64,000 bases of DNA from Paractinoplanes atraurantiacus (GTDB lineage Bacteria; Actinomycetota; Actinomycetes; Mycobacteriales; Micromonosporaceae). Below the pieces are notes generated by a model. It was given only the letters and a program-made list of their open reading frames with translations. It did no database searches and was not told the origin of the DNA. Positions 51,134-60,217 of this stretch are shown one piece after another. The stretch spans positions 207,862 to 271,861 of the forward strand of contig NZ_OBDY01000010.1 in assembly GCF_900215205.1 (NCBI RefSeq), in the 5' to 3' direction. Position numbers and translations under genes: made by a program. Position 1 is the first letter of the stretch, and every line of letters begins with the position of its first letter.

Positions 51134-52039
51134 ATGTTGATCAGTTGCGGTGCTCCGGTGGCTGGGGCCTGGGGCGGGCCGGTGGAGCTGACGCAGTTCG
51201 CCCGGCGGGCCGAGGATCTCGGCTATCACGGGCTCTGGGCCTTTCAGCGGCTGCTGGTCGGTGAAGGGCAGCGGCTCGAGCCGGTCTATCACCGGGTGCT
51301 CGACCCGCTGCTGGCGCTGAGCTGGGCGGCGGCGCACACGACGTCGATTCGGCTCGGTGTTGCGGTGATCAATATTCCGTACGTGTCGCCGGCCTATCTG
51401 GCCAAGCAGGCGGCGACCCTCGATGTGCTGTCGGGTGGGCGGTTGGATCTCGGTCTCGGCACCGGCTGGTCGGAGCCGGAGTTCGCCGCCACCGGCTCCG
51501 ATCCGCATCCGCGCGGGGAGCGCATGAACGAGTATCTCGAGGTTTTGCGCACGCTCTGGAACGACGAGGTCGCCTCGTTCGACGGCCGGCACTACCGGGT
51601 GCCGCCGAGTGTCATGGCGCCGCGCCCGGTGCAGCCGGGTGGGCCGCCGGTGCTGCTGGGCGGCACTGCCGACGCCGCCCTGCGCCGGGCCGGGCGGGTC
51701 GCGGCGGGCTGGGTGAGCAGCAGCCGGGCCAGCTTCGAGCAGATCGCCCAGGGCACCCAGATCGTGCGGCGGGCGGCCGAGGAAGCCGGCCACGACCCCG
51801 ACCTTGTCCGGGTCGTGGTGCGCGGGGTGGTCCGGCCGGGGGAGCGCGACGACGCCGTGCCGCTTTCCGGCAGCTGGGAGCAGATCCGGGCCGGTGCCGA
51901 ACTGTACGAGCGGGCCGGGGTCACCGAGCTTTTCTACGACCTCAACTGGGATCCGGTCGTCGGCGCGCCCGGTGCGGAGCCCCGGGTCGCGGCCGAGCGG
52001 GCGGAGGAGATCCTGACCGCTCTGGCTCCGGGCGCCTGA
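51134..52039 (+). CDS. LLM class (luciferase-like, F420-type) oxidoreductase
   Basis: 301 residues from ATG/TTG at 51134. The TIM-barrel luciferase fold shows ELTQFARRAEDLGYHGLWAFQRL, RLGVAVINIPYVSPAYLAKQAATLDVLSGGRLDLGLGTGWSEPEF (read in parts) and GGPPVLLGGTADAALRRAG. These match the TIGR03619/F420-dependent group common in actinomycetes. The substrate is unknown, and F420 versus FMN use cannot be decided here. The gene stands alone. Confidence 0.88.
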   Translation: MLISCGAPVAGAWGGPVELTQFARRAEDLGYHGLWAFQRLLVGEGQRLEPVYHRVLDPLLALSWAAAHTTSIRLGVAVINIPYVSPAYLAKQAATLDVLSGGRLDLGLGTGWSEPEFAATGSDPHPRGERMNEYLEVLRTLWNDEVASFDGRHYRVPPSVMAPRPVQPGGPPVLLGGTADAALRRAGRVAAGWVSSSRASFEQIAQGTQIVRRAAEEAGHDPDLVRVVVRGVVRPGERDDAVPLSGSWEQIRAGAELYERAGVTELFYDLNWDPVVGAPGAEPRVAAERAEEILTALAPGA

Positions 52040-52679
52040 CGGCGCGGGTACCTCTCCGCAGGGTCATACCGTCGTCGTGATGACGGACATCGAACTCGGT
52101 ATTGGCCGCGAATGGCTACCCGATTCGTTATCGGAATGGCCGTCGTCTCCGTATGGGCTTCTTTCCGGGTTGTACGCGGCGTGACGCGGGAGCAACGGAG
52201 ATCACCTCTGATCCCCGTCCCGCTGGCCGGGATCACCGTCGATACGGTCCCGTCTTCACACATGTACCGAAGATCTTGCGCCGTGAGGGCCCGAACGCCG
52301 GAGGAATGAACGGCGGCGGAGGCCCAAGATCGACACTCTCGCGAAACTGTCGTGAAACAGCGGTCTGTTGCGCCCCGGTTGAGAGTTCCATAACTTTGCG
52401 CAACAGTACGATTGCCCTCTGGCTTTCCAAATCGGACATAGGAGGCAAATATGAGTGTCATTACGGGTGGTTTGCCCGCTGGAGTGGCAGTTCTGCCGTA
52501 CTCCCGGTTGGACCGGATGTGACATGGGCCATCCCGAGCTTTCAGCGGGCCGTTATTCATTCGATGCGTCAACTCATTTCCTACGAGCCAAGTTCGAAGT
52601 ACCTTGCCAACCGCAGCATCCGAATACCTCTCACGCACGGCGCATGTGAGGTGTGTCGTTCGAAGGAGGTGACCGACGC
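52040..52679 (+). promoter_or_regulatory. 640-base lower-GC leader of the peptide-transporter operon
   Basis: This stretch is less GC-rich than its surroundings and lacks a convincing large gene. It contains a perfect 9-bp inverted repeat, CTGTTGCGC (52365-52373) and GCGCAACAG (52398-52406). A possible promoter overlaps it (TTGCGC 52368-52373, 17 bases, TAACTT 52391-52396). A short gene with a strong ribosome site follows at 52451. It probably carries the promoter and control of the transporter operon; the regulator is unknown. Confidence 0.4.
52451..52522 (+). CDS. Possible 23-residue leader peptide
   Basis: ATG 52451 is preceded by ATAGGAGGCAAAT, the strongest Shine-Dalgarno sequence in the region, and encodes MSVITGGLPAGVAVLPYSRL then DRM before TGA 52522. 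It sits 45 bases after the inverted repeat and 157 bases before the permease start. A leader or small protein is possible; it could also be chance. Confidence 0.35.
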   Translation: MSVITGGLPAGVAVLPYSRLDRM

Positions 52680-53705
52680 GTGGAACCGCTGATCGAGGAA
52701 GCCGAGTTGTCCCGTACTCCGGCCTCGACCGATCCCATGACGGCCGCCGCGGGTGATCACGAGAAGAAGGTGACCACCCGTCGCAAGTCCCCGACGCAGA
52801 TCGCCCTGGCGCGCCTGCGCAAGGACAAGGTGGCGGTGATCTGTGCCAGCATCTTCATCTTCTTCGTGCTCATCGCGATCTTCGCGCCCCTGCTGGCCAA
52901 GCTCGAGGGGCAGAGCCCGACCGAGTACCACCAGGACCTGATCGACCAGTACGGCTACCCGACGATCGCGCCCAACAGCGAGCACTGGTTCGGCGTCGAG
53001 CCGCGCCTGGGCCGCGACCTGTTCGCGCGCTTCGTCTACGGCGCCCGGCCGTCGCTCATCGTCGCCGGCTCGGTCACGATCATCACGACGGTCATCGGCG
53101 TGGTCGTCGGCCTGCTCGCCGGCTTCGTCGGCGGCTGGCTCGACCGGATCATCTCCTGGGTCATCGACTTCGTGCTGAGCCTGCCGTATTTGCTCTTCGC
53201 CATCGCCGTCCCGGCCGTCCTGCTCTCGGTGTTCGTCGGCACCTCGGAGGACGTCGCCGCGGACGATGTGGCCTCGGCGCGTTTCTACTCGCTGATCATC
53301 GTGCTCTCCTTCTTCGGCTGGGCCAGCCTGGCTCGCCTGATCCGTGGCGAGGTGCTCTCCCTGCGCGAGCGGGAGTTCGTCTCCGCGGCCAAGGTGCTCG
53401 GCGTGCCGACGCACAAGATTCTCTTCAAGGAGTTGCTGCCCAACCTGGTGGCGCCCATCGTCATCTCGGTGTCGATGGCCCTGCCGACCTACATCGTCAC
53501 GGAAGCCGGCCTGACCTACCTCGGCGTCGGGCTCACCGAGCCCACGCCGTCCTGGGGCCTGACGATCGCGGCAGCACAGAATTTCTACCGGGTCGACCCG
53601 CTGTACCTGTGGATCCCGGTAGCGGCCATCACGATCCTCGTGCTCGCGCTGAGCCTGCTCGGCGACTCGATTCGTGACGCATTCGATCCCCGCACCCGAC
53701 GGTGA
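52680..53705 (+). CDS. Oligopeptide/dipeptide ABC transporter permease (OppC/DppC type)
   Basis: 341 residues from GTG 52680, with AAGGAGGT nine bases upstream. It has six transmembrane helices. The OppC N-terminal extension is present (LRKDKVAVICASIFIFFVLIAIFAPLLA), then HWFGVEPRLGRDLFARFVYGARPSL, split here. The EAA loop EREFVSAAKVLGVPTHKILFKELLPNL contacts the ATPase. It pairs with the second permease at 55645 to form the channel. Unusually it is the first gene of the operon. Confidence 0.93.
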   Translation: MEPLIEEAELSRTPASTDPMTAAAGDHEKKVTTRRKSPTQIALARLRKDKVAVICASIFIFFVLIAIFAPLLAKLEGQSPTEYHQDLIDQYGYPTIAPNSEHWFGVEPRLGRDLFARFVYGARPSLIVAGSVTIITTVIGVVVGLLAGFVGGWLDRIISWVIDFVLSLPYLLFAIAVPAVLLSVFVGTSEDVAADDVASARFYSLIIVLSFFGWASLARLIRGEVLSLREREFVSAAKVLGVPTHKILFKELLPNLVAPIVISVSMALPTYIVTEAGLTYLGVGLTEPTPSWGLTIAAAQNFYRVDPLYLWIPVAAITILVLALSLLGDSIRDAFDPRTRR

Positions 53706-53736
53706 CGTGGTGACGCCCAGTATGAGAAGAGGAGAA

Positions 53737-55482
53737 ATGGCAAGGCGATTTAACGTTGCCGTGGCGGCCACCGCCGCCCTGGCACTCGGCATCGCGGGCT
53801 GCAGCAGCCCGTCGTCGAACAACGACTCGTCGAACGGCGGATCGTCCGACGCCGGCAAGATCACCCAGCAGGCCAACGCGCTCGACCCGAGCGCCAAGGG
53901 CCCGGCCAAGGAGATCGAGGGCGCCCGCAAGGGCGGCGTCCTGAACATTCAGGCGCAGACGACCCCGAACACGTTCGACCCGACGGACATCTACTACGTC
54001 GACTCGAACGAGATCGGCAAGCTCCTGTTCCGTACGCCGACCCAGTTCGACATCCGTGACGGCAAGCCCACCCTCGTCCCGGACCTCACCGACCTGGGCA
54101 CCCCGTCGGCCGACAAGCTGACGTGGACCTTCAAGATGCAGCAGGGCATCAAGTACGAGGACGGCACGGACGTCAAGGTCGAGGACCTGGCGTACGCCAT
54201 CAAGCGGTCCTTCGCCCACGACATCTACGTCAACGGCCCGACCTACCAGCTGTCCTACTTCAAGGACGGCGACAAGTACAAGGGCCCGTACAAGGACGGC
54301 GACACCTACTCCGGCGTGGAGACCCAGGGCACCGACACCCTGATCATCCACCTGAAGACGCCGTTCCAGGACCTGCCGTTCTACATGACCTTCCCGATGT
54401 TCACGCCGATCCCCAAGGCGAAGGACACCAAGCAGGACTACAAGAACAAGCCGCTGGCGACCGGCCCCTACAAGTTCAAGTCCTACGCGGCCGGCACCTC
54501 GCTGGTCCTGGAGAAGAACACCAACTGGGACGCCAACACCGACCCGGCCCGCCACCAGTACCTCGACGGCTACGACTTCAAGTGGGGCGTCGACGCGGTC
54601 AAGTCGCAGACGGCCATCCTCAACAGCAACGGCCAGGACGCCAACGCGATCAACTACGACGTCCTCGACGCCACGCTGATCCCGCAGCTGGCCAGCAAGA
54701 AGTCGCAGCTGGTCCAGGGCGAGAGCCCCTGCACGATCGTGTGGCAGCTCGACAGCCGCAAGATCCCGCTGGAGGTCCGTAAGGCGATCGCCAAGGCCTA
54801 CCCGAACGACCAGATCTGGAAGGCCGCGGGCTACAACGACTACGTCGCCGAGCCGGCCAGCACGGTCATGCCGCCGTCGGTCCCCGGCTACGAGAAGTAC
54901 ACCCCCGTCGCCGACCTGACCGGCACCGGCCCCGGTGACCCGGCCGCCGCCAAGGCTATGCTCGAGGCCGCCGGCAAGGCGAACTTCGAGGTCAGCTGGT
55001 ACTACGACAACCAGAAGCCGCAGACGCAGCAGATCAGCCAGATCCGCGCCGACGCGCTGACCAAGGCCGGCTTCAAGGTCAAGCCGATCGGTGTCGCCAC
55101 CGCCGACCTGCGTACCAAGAAGGGCGACTACGACGCCCCGGTCAACATGGGCCAGAGCCCGGCCGGCTGGTGCTCCGACTGGCCCGCCGGTGGTTCGTGG
55201 TTCCCGGTCCTCTTCCGCTCGCAGAGCATCGACGAGGGCCAGAGCTGGGGCATGCTGAGCGACCCGGCTCTCGACAAGGAGATCAACGACGTCGCCAACC
55301 TCCCGGCCGACCAGTCGACCCCGAAGTGGGCCGCTCTGGACAAGAAGGTCATGGAGCAGTACATCGCGATCCCGACGTACTACGACAAGCTGGCCGTCGT
55401 GCAGGGCACCAACGTCGGCACCACCCTCGGCGACCCGACCATGGGCATGCCGCTGTTCGGCTCGATGTACCTCAAGAGCTGA
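53737..55482 (+). CDS. Peptide ABC transporter substrate-binding lipoprotein (SBP family 5)
   Basis: 581 residues from ATG 53737, with AGAGGAGAA upstream. The lipoprotein signal is VAVAATAALALGIAGC. The family 5 signature region is visible: GGVLNIQAQTTPNTFDPTD, LTWTFKMQQGIKYEDGTDVKVEDLAYAIKR (read in parts) and GPYKFKSYAAGTSLVLEKN. A repetitive KDGDKYKGPYKDGDTYSG insert lies mid-domain. It captures peptides or similar ligands outside the membrane. A strong hairpin follows it, probably favouring high expression relative to the downstream genes. Confidence 0.93.
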   Translation: MARRFNVAVAATAALALGIAGCSSPSSNNDSSNGGSSDAGKITQQANALDPSAKGPAKEIEGARKGGVLNIQAQTTPNTFDPTDIYYVDSNEIGKLLFRTPTQFDIRDGKPTLVPDLTDLGTPSADKLTWTFKMQQGIKYEDGTDVKVEDLAYAIKRSFAHDIYVNGPTYQLSYFKDGDKYKGPYKDGDTYSGVETQGTDTLIIHLKTPFQDLPFYMTFPMFTPIPKAKDTKQDYKNKPLATGPYKFKSYAAGTSLVLEKNTNWDANTDPARHQYLDGYDFKWGVDAVKSQTAILNSNGQDANAINYDVLDATLIPQLASKKSQLVQGESPCTIVWQLDSRKIPLEVRKAIAKAYPNDQIWKAAGYNDYVAEPASTVMPPSVPGYEKYTPVADLTGTGPGDPAAAKAMLEAAGKANFEVSWYYDNQKPQTQQISQIRADALTKAGFKVKPIGVATADLRTKKGDYDAPVNMGQSPAGWCSDWPAGGSWFPVLFRSQSIDEGQSWGMLSDPALDKEINDVANLPADQSTPKWAALDKKVMEQYIAIPTYYDKLAVVQGTNVGTTLGDPTMGMPLFGSMYLKS

Positions 55483-55514
55483 CGTAACACCTGAGCAGTA
55501 GGAACTGGTAGTAC

Positions 55515-55561
55515 CCCGGGGTGGTCCGGTCCGCTCATCCGGCGGACGGGACCACCCCGGG
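55515..55561 (+). terminator. Strong intercistronic hairpin after the binding-protein gene
   Basis: CCCGGGGTGGTCC (55515-55527) pairs perfectly with GGACCACCCCGGG (55549-55561), and an inner GTCCGC/GCGGAC stem extends it. There is no T-run; it may act as partial terminator or as an mRNA 3' stabiliser inside the operon. Confidence 0.7.
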
Positions 55562-55644
55562 CGCAAAATCAAACCCGGCGTTACCGGCGCCGATGAGAGA
55601 ACTCCGGGAAACCCACCCGGCGCCGTGACAAAGAGGAGCAAGCG

Positions 55645-56622
55645 GTGCTGCTGTACATCCTGAAACGCGTCCTGAGCGCGATCTCCGTCGTGATCGTGAC
55701 GCTGGTGGCCAGCTTCGCGTTGTTCTTCCTGGCGCCGACCGACCCCGCCGGCGTCATCTGCGGCCCCCGATGCACCCCCGAGCGCGTCGCCGACATCGAG
55801 GCGAGCCTCAGCCTGGACCAGCCGCCGCTGGTGCAGATCGGCCAGTACATGAAGGGCATCGTGGTCGGCCGCGACTACGAAGCCGGCGGCACCACCCAGC
55901 ACTGCGAGGCGCCCTGCCTCGGCTACTCGTACACGCTCGGCCAGCCGGTCACGAAGCTGCTGGCGGCGGCGCTGCCGGTCACCGTCTCGATCGTCATCGG
56001 CGGTGCGGTCGTCTACCTCATCGTGGGCGTCCTGGCCGGCACGATCGCCGCCCAGGTACGCGGCACGACGCTGGACAAGGGCGTCGTCGGCACGACGCTG
56101 TTCGTCCAGTCGATCCCGTACTTCGTGGTGGCCCTGCTGGTCGCCCTGTACGCCACCTTCCTGCCCGACTCGGGCTATCACCCGTTCTTCGACAACCCAC
56201 TGACCTGGGCCAGCGGACTACTCGCGGCCTGGCTGTGCGTGGGCCTGACGAACGCGGCGGCGTACACCCGATACTCCCGGGCCTCGATGATCGAGACGCT
56301 CGGCCAGGACTTCGTCCGCACCGCGACCTCCAAGGGCATCAGCCGCCGCCGCGTCGTCTACCGGCACGGCCTGCGCGCCGGCCTGACCCCCGTCGTCACC
56401 ATCTTCGGTATCGACCTCGCGTTCCAGCTCACCGGCGCGATCTTCACCGAGAGCATCTTCGGCCTGCCCGGCCTGGGCCAGCTCACGCTGCGGGCCTTCG
56501 GCCAGTACGACCTGCCGGTCCTGCTGGGCGGCGTCCTGGTCGGCTCCGTGGTACTTGTGGTGATGAACCTCGTGGTGGACATCGCCTACACCTTCCTCGA
56601 CCCCCGGGTCCGGCTCGGATGA
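55645..56622 (+). CDS. Oligopeptide/dipeptide ABC transporter permease (OppB/DppB type)
   Basis: 325 residues from GTG 55645, with AAGAGGAG upstream. It has six transmembrane helices. It starts LLYILKRVLSAISVVIVTLVASFALFFLAP (read in halves), typical of OppB, and contains the EAA loop DFVRTATSKGISRRRVVYRHGLR. Four cysteines in an extracytoplasmic loop (ICGPRCTPE, HCEAPC) are unusual and may form disulfides. It pairs with the OppC-type permease at 52680. Confidence 0.93.
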   Translation: MLLYILKRVLSAISVVIVTLVASFALFFLAPTDPAGVICGPRCTPERVADIEASLSLDQPPLVQIGQYMKGIVVGRDYEAGGTTQHCEAPCLGYSYTLGQPVTKLLAAALPVTVSIVIGGAVVYLIVGVLAGTIAAQVRGTTLDKGVVGTTLFVQSIPYFVVALLVALYATFLPDSGYHPFFDNPLTWASGLLAAWLCVGLTNAAAYTRYSRASMIETLGQDFVRTATSKGISRRRVVYRHGLRAGLTPVVTIFGIDLAFQLTGAIFTESIFGLPGLGQLTLRAFGQYDLPVLLGGVLVGSVVLVVMNLVVDIAYTFLDPRVRLG

Positions 56623-56668
56623 TCCCGAACCGTCCCGTCTCCCCACCCCGCAGCACGAAGGCGGCAGT

Positions 56669-57757
56669 ATGAGCGACCAGACCATCCCGGGACCCTCCAC
56701 GGTCACCCGCGTTGCCCGCACCCCCGGGACCAACGAGGAGCCGTACCTGGAGGTCAACGACCTCCACGTGCAGTTCCCGACGGCCGACGGACTGGTCAAG
56801 GCCGTTCAGGGCCTGAGCTACTCGGTCCCGCTGCGCCGCACGCTGGCGATCGTCGGCGAGTCCGGCTCCGGCAAGAGCGTGTCCAGCATGGCCGTGCTCG
56901 GCCTGCACGACCGCCGCGTCGCCCGGATCACCGGCTCGATCAAGGTCGGCGGCCGCGAGGTGGTCGGCATGTCCGACAAGGAGCTGGAGAAATACCGCGG
57001 CGGCGACGCCTCGATGATCTTCCAGGACCCGCAGTCCTCGCTCCACCCGTACTTCACCATCGGCGACCAGATCATGGAGTCGTACCGGGCGCACCACAGC
57101 GTCAGCAAGCGCCAGGCCAAGGACCGCGCGATCGACATGCTGGGCCGGGTCGGCATCCCCAACCCGCGCCGCCGCGTCGACCAGTACCCGCACGAGTTCT
57201 CCGGCGGCATGCGCCAGCGCGCCATGATCGCCATGGCGCTGGTCAACGACCCGAAGCTGCTGATCGCCGACGAGCCGACCACAGCGCTCGACGTGACCGT
57301 GCAGGCGCAGATCCTCGACCTGATCGCCGACCTCCAGCGCGACTTCGGCTCCGCGGTCGTCTTCATCACCCACGACCTCGGCGTCGTGGCCGAGGTGGCC
57401 GACGACATTCTGGTGATGTACGCGGGAACGGCCGTCGAGCACGGCCCGGTCAACAAGATCCTGGGCGAGCCGCTCCACCCGTACTCCTGGGGTCTGCTGG
57501 AAAGCATCCCGGCGCTGACCGGTGAGCCGGCTCCGCTGCACCCGATCCCCGGCTCCCCGCCGAGCCTGCTCGCGGTGCCCAGCGGCTGCCCGTTCCACCC
57601 GCGGTGCGAGTTCAAGGACCGGGTGCCGGACGACCTCTGCCGCACCCTCAAGCCCGAGCTGATCTCGCGGACGGCGGACCTCGGCCGCACCTCGCGGTGC
57701 CACCTGAAAGACCCCGACAAGGTCTTCGAGACCGACGTCCTGCCCCGGCTGCCGTAA
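56669..57757 (+). CDS. Oligopeptide/dipeptide ABC transporter ATPase (OppD/DppD type)
   Basis: 362 residues. It has Walker A GESGSGKS, Q-loop MIFQDPQSSLHP, signature FSGGMRQR, Walker B LLIADEPTTALD and H-loop FITHDLGV. The C-terminal oligopeptide/HP_TP extension has GCPFHPRCEFKDRVPDDLC, which in this family binds an Fe-S cluster or regulates activity. It energises import at the cytoplasmic face. Ten bases separate its stop from the next gene. Confidence 0.95.
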   Translation: MSDQTIPGPSTVTRVARTPGTNEEPYLEVNDLHVQFPTADGLVKAVQGLSYSVPLRRTLAIVGESGSGKSVSSMAVLGLHDRRVARITGSIKVGGREVVGMSDKELEKYRGGDASMIFQDPQSSLHPYFTIGDQIMESYRAHHSVSKRQAKDRAIDMLGRVGIPNPRRRVDQYPHEFSGGMRQRAMIAMALVNDPKLLIADEPTTALDVTVQAQILDLIADLQRDFGSAVVFITHDLGVVAEVADDILVMYAGTAVEHGPVNKILGEPLHPYSWGLLESIPALTGEPAPLHPIPGSPPSLLAVPSGCPFHPRCEFKDRVPDDLCRTLKPELISRTADLGRTSRCHLKDPDKVFETDVLPRLP

Positions 57758-57766
57758 GAGGAACCG

Positions 57767-58825
57767 ATGACCACTGACACCACCACCGCGAAGTCCGGCG
57801 TCAAGTCGGTTCCGGGTGCGCCGCTGCTCGAGCTCGACAACGTCAAGATGCACTTCAAGACCAAGGGCGACGGCATGCTGTCGCGCGGCACGAAGTGGGT
57901 GCAGGCCGTCGACGGGGTCAACCTGACCCTCAAGCCCGGTGAGACGCTCGGCCTGGTCGGCGAGTCCGGCTGCGGCAAGTCGACCACGGCCCGGCTGATC
58001 ACCCGCCTGCTCGAGCCGACCGCCGGCGAGATCCGCTACCAGGGCGTCGACATCGCCCACATGAAGGAGCGGAAGCTGCGCCCCTACCGGCGCGAGATCC
58101 AGCTGATCTTCCAGGACCCGTACTCGTCGCTGAACCCGCGGCACACCGTCGGCACCATCGTCGGCACGGCGCTGCGCACCCACGACATGGTCGACAAGAA
58201 GGGCGAGCTGGCCCGGGTCCAGGAACTGCTCGAACTGGTCGGCCTCAACCCCGAGCACTACAACCGCTACCCGCACGAGTTCTCCGGCGGCCAGCGCCAG
58301 CGCATCGGCATCGCCCGCGCGCTCGCGGCCCGCCCGAAGATCATCGTGGCCGACGAGCCGGTGTCGGCGCTCGACGTGTCGATCCAGGCCCAGGTGATGA
58401 ACCTGCTGGAGAACCTCCGCAAGGAGCTCGGCATCGCGTTCGTCTTCATCGCCCACGACCTCGGCGTGGTGCGGCACTTCTGCGACCGGGTCGCCGTCAT
58501 GTACCTCGGCCGGGTGGTCGAGGAGGCGCCGCGCAACGAGCTCTACGAGGCGCCGCAGCACCCGTACACCCAAGCTCTGCTCTCCGCCGTGCCGGACATC
58601 GCCGTGGTCCGTGGTGTGCCGCCGAAGAACCGCATCCGCCTGGTCGGCGACGTGCCGAGCCCGGTCGACCCGCCGTCGGGCTGCCGCTTCCGCACCCGCT
58701 GCTGGAAGGCGCAGGACATCTGCGCCACCAACGACCCGGCGCTCGAGGAGAAGGCCCCGTCGCAGCGCGTGGCCTGCCACTTCGCCGAGCCGCCGGCCGA
58801 GTCGATCATCGCCGAGGCGGTCTGA
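57767..58825 (+). CDS. Oligopeptide/dipeptide ABC transporter ATPase (OppF/DppF type)
   Basis: 352 residues from ATG 57767, with AGAGGAA upstream. It has Walker A GESGCGKS, Q-loop LIFQDPYSSLNP, signature FSGGQRQR, Walker B IIVADEPVSALD and H-loop FIAHDLGV. The C-terminal cysteine motif is SGCRFRTRCWKAQDIC. It forms the heterodimeric motor with the preceding ATPase. An insert after strand 1 (FKTKGDGMLSRGTKWVQAVDG) is common in OppF. Confidence 0.95.
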   Translation: MTTDTTTAKSGVKSVPGAPLLELDNVKMHFKTKGDGMLSRGTKWVQAVDGVNLTLKPGETLGLVGESGCGKSTTARLITRLLEPTAGEIRYQGVDIAHMKERKLRPYRREIQLIFQDPYSSLNPRHTVGTIVGTALRTHDMVDKKGELARVQELLELVGLNPEHYNRYPHEFSGGQRQRIGIARALAARPKIIVADEPVSALDVSIQAQVMNLLENLRKELGIAFVFIAHDLGVVRHFCDRVAVMYLGRVVEEAPRNELYEAPQHPYTQALLSAVPDIAVVRGVPPKNRIRLVGDVPSPVDPPSGCRFRTRCWKAQDICATNDPALEEKAPSQRVACHFAEPPAESIIAEAV

Positions 58826-58829
58826 CCCG

Positions 58830-59750
58830 TTGTCCGTCCCGCCCTCCTACCCGCAGTCGTCCCCGGAGCCCTACCAGACGTCGCCCTTTCCGCCCGGAAT
58901 GTCCGGCGCGGAGGGATACCCGCGGCACGGGGTGGGTGGTGAGGGCCTTCCGCCAGGGATGTCCGGCGTGAGGGCTCCGCGGGAAAGGCCCGGTGGTGAA
59001 GGCTTTCCGCCGGGGATGTCCGGCGTGGGGAGACCCTCGCGGGAAGTGCCCGGTGCTGGGGGCTTTCCGCCGGCGGGGACCGGTGTGGAGGGGCTGTTGC
59101 CTGAGGGTGCCGGTGGTGGGGGTAGCAGGGTCTATCGCACGCGGGCGCATCGGTGGCGGCAGCGGACGCTCTATGCGCTGGCCGCGGTCGGGCTGCTGCT
59201 GGTCGGCTATCTGATCGGGCGGTGGCAGGACTCGCCGGCGCCGGCTGTGGCGCTGCCGCCGGTGCCGTCAGCCGCGGCGGGAGGGCCGGCGTCGGCGGTG
59301 GCCGAGGAGCCCTCGGCGGAGCCCACCACCAGTCCGCCGCCTACGCCTACGGTCTATCCGACTCTGCAGGCCGAGGCGGCGGACGAGAAGGTGGGCATCG
59401 AGGCGCAGGACACCGAGGATCAGGGCGGCGGGCAGAACGTCGGCTGGATCGCCAACGGTGACCGGCTGCGCTTCGACGACTTCCAGTTCGGCGAGGTGCC
59501 GGCGACCAAGGTGGACGTCCGGGTGGCCACCGACGCCCAGGACGGCGGCCGCATGGAGATCCGGCTGGACAGCGCGGACGGCCCGGTGATCGGCACGATG
59601 CGGGTGACCCGCACCGGCGGATGGCAGACCTGGCGTACGGACGAAGTGACCCTCATTCCGACCACCGGGAGGCACACCGTCTACCTGGTGTTCGCCCGGG
59701 ACGACGGCAGCGAGTTCCTGAACGTCAACTGGCTGTTGTTCGGGCACTGA
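58830..59750 (+). CDS. Membrane-anchored CBM6-type carbohydrate-binding protein
   Basis: About 306 residues from TTG 58830; the start is uncertain because the frame is open further upstream inside the ATPase gene. The N-terminal 110 residues are a Pro/Gly linker with four GxGFPPGMSGV-like repeats. A transmembrane helix (LYALAAVGLLLVGYLIG) is followed by a Pro/Thr spacer. The C-terminal CBM6-like beta-sandwich has LQAEAADEKVGIEAQDTEDQGGG, IRLDSADGPVIGTM and a closing FLNVNWLLFG. It displays a glycan-binding domain outside the cell. Confidence 0.75.
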   Translation: MSVPPSYPQSSPEPYQTSPFPPGMSGAEGYPRHGVGGEGLPPGMSGVRAPRERPGGEGFPPGMSGVGRPSREVPGAGGFPPAGTGVEGLLPEGAGGGGSRVYRTRAHRWRQRTLYALAAVGLLLVGYLIGRWQDSPAPAVALPPVPSAAAGGPASAVAEEPSAEPTTSPPPTPTVYPTLQAEAADEKVGIEAQDTEDQGGGQNVGWIANGDRLRFDDFQFGEVPATKVDVRVATDAQDGGRMEIRLDSADGPVIGTMRVTRTGGWQTWRTDEVTLIPTTGRHTVYLVFARDDGSEFLNVNWLLFGH

Positions 59751-59751
59751 A

Positions 59752-59776
59752 AAGGCCCCGCGGGAAGCGGGGCCTT
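59752..59776. terminator. Bidirectional hairpin terminator
   Basis: AAGGCCCCGC (59752-59761) pairs perfectly with GCGGGGCCTT (59767-59776) around GGGAA. It is between the convergent CBM6 and Hsp20 genes and is A-rich on one side and T-rich on the other, so it can serve both. Confidence 0.88.
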
Positions 59777-59787
59777 GTTCGTCTTCG

Positions 59788-60186
59788 TCAGGCGACGGTG
59801 ACCGCCACCTTGCGCGGCTGCGCGACCGCGACCGGGATGTCCAGGATCAGGACGCCCTGCTCGTAGCGGGCCTCGAGCCGGTCGGTGTCGAGGGTGTCGG
59901 AGAGGAACACCTGGCGGCTGACGGGGCCGGACGGCCGCTCGGCGACGATCGTCTCGGCGTCCTCGCCGTCGGCGCGGCGCTTGCGCTCGGCGCGGACGGT
60001 CAGCACGTTGTGGTCGACCGTGATGTCGATCCCAGCCGGGTCGATGCCGGGCAGGTCGATGTCAATGTAGAAGTGGTCGTCGATGCGGTAGGCATCGAGG
60101 CGCGCGCCGGAGCTGCGGGTAGCAGTGTCGAACACGCGAGCGGTGAGCCGGTCCAGGTCACGAACCGTCGCGCTACTGAGCAACAT
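59788..60186 (-). CDS. Hsp20/alpha-crystallin family small heat-shock protein
   Basis: 132 residues from ATG 60186, with GGAGG eight bases upstream. The alpha-crystallin domain has DHFYIDIDLPGIDPAGIDITVDHNVLTVRAERK (read in parts), a SRQVFLSDTLDTDRLEARYEQGVLIL segment and the closing I-x-I/V-type motif ILDIPV. It is an ATP-independent holdase that binds unfolding proteins. An HspR-type operator lies upstream. Confidence 0.95.
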   Translation of the reverse strand: MLLSSATVRDLDRLTARVFDTATRSSGARLDAYRIDDHFYIDIDLPGIDPAGIDITVDHNVLTVRAERKRRADGEDAETIVAERPSGPVSRQVFLSDTLDTDRLEARYEQGVLILDIPVAVAQPRKVAVTVA

Positions 60187-60217
60187 GGGTGGTTCCTCCA
60201 GCGGAACTCTCATAAAG

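Noticed and set aside
52102..52692. 196-codon frame in the transporter leader
   Set aside because: Cysteine- and Arg-rich without domain, poor codon use, and it runs into the permease start.
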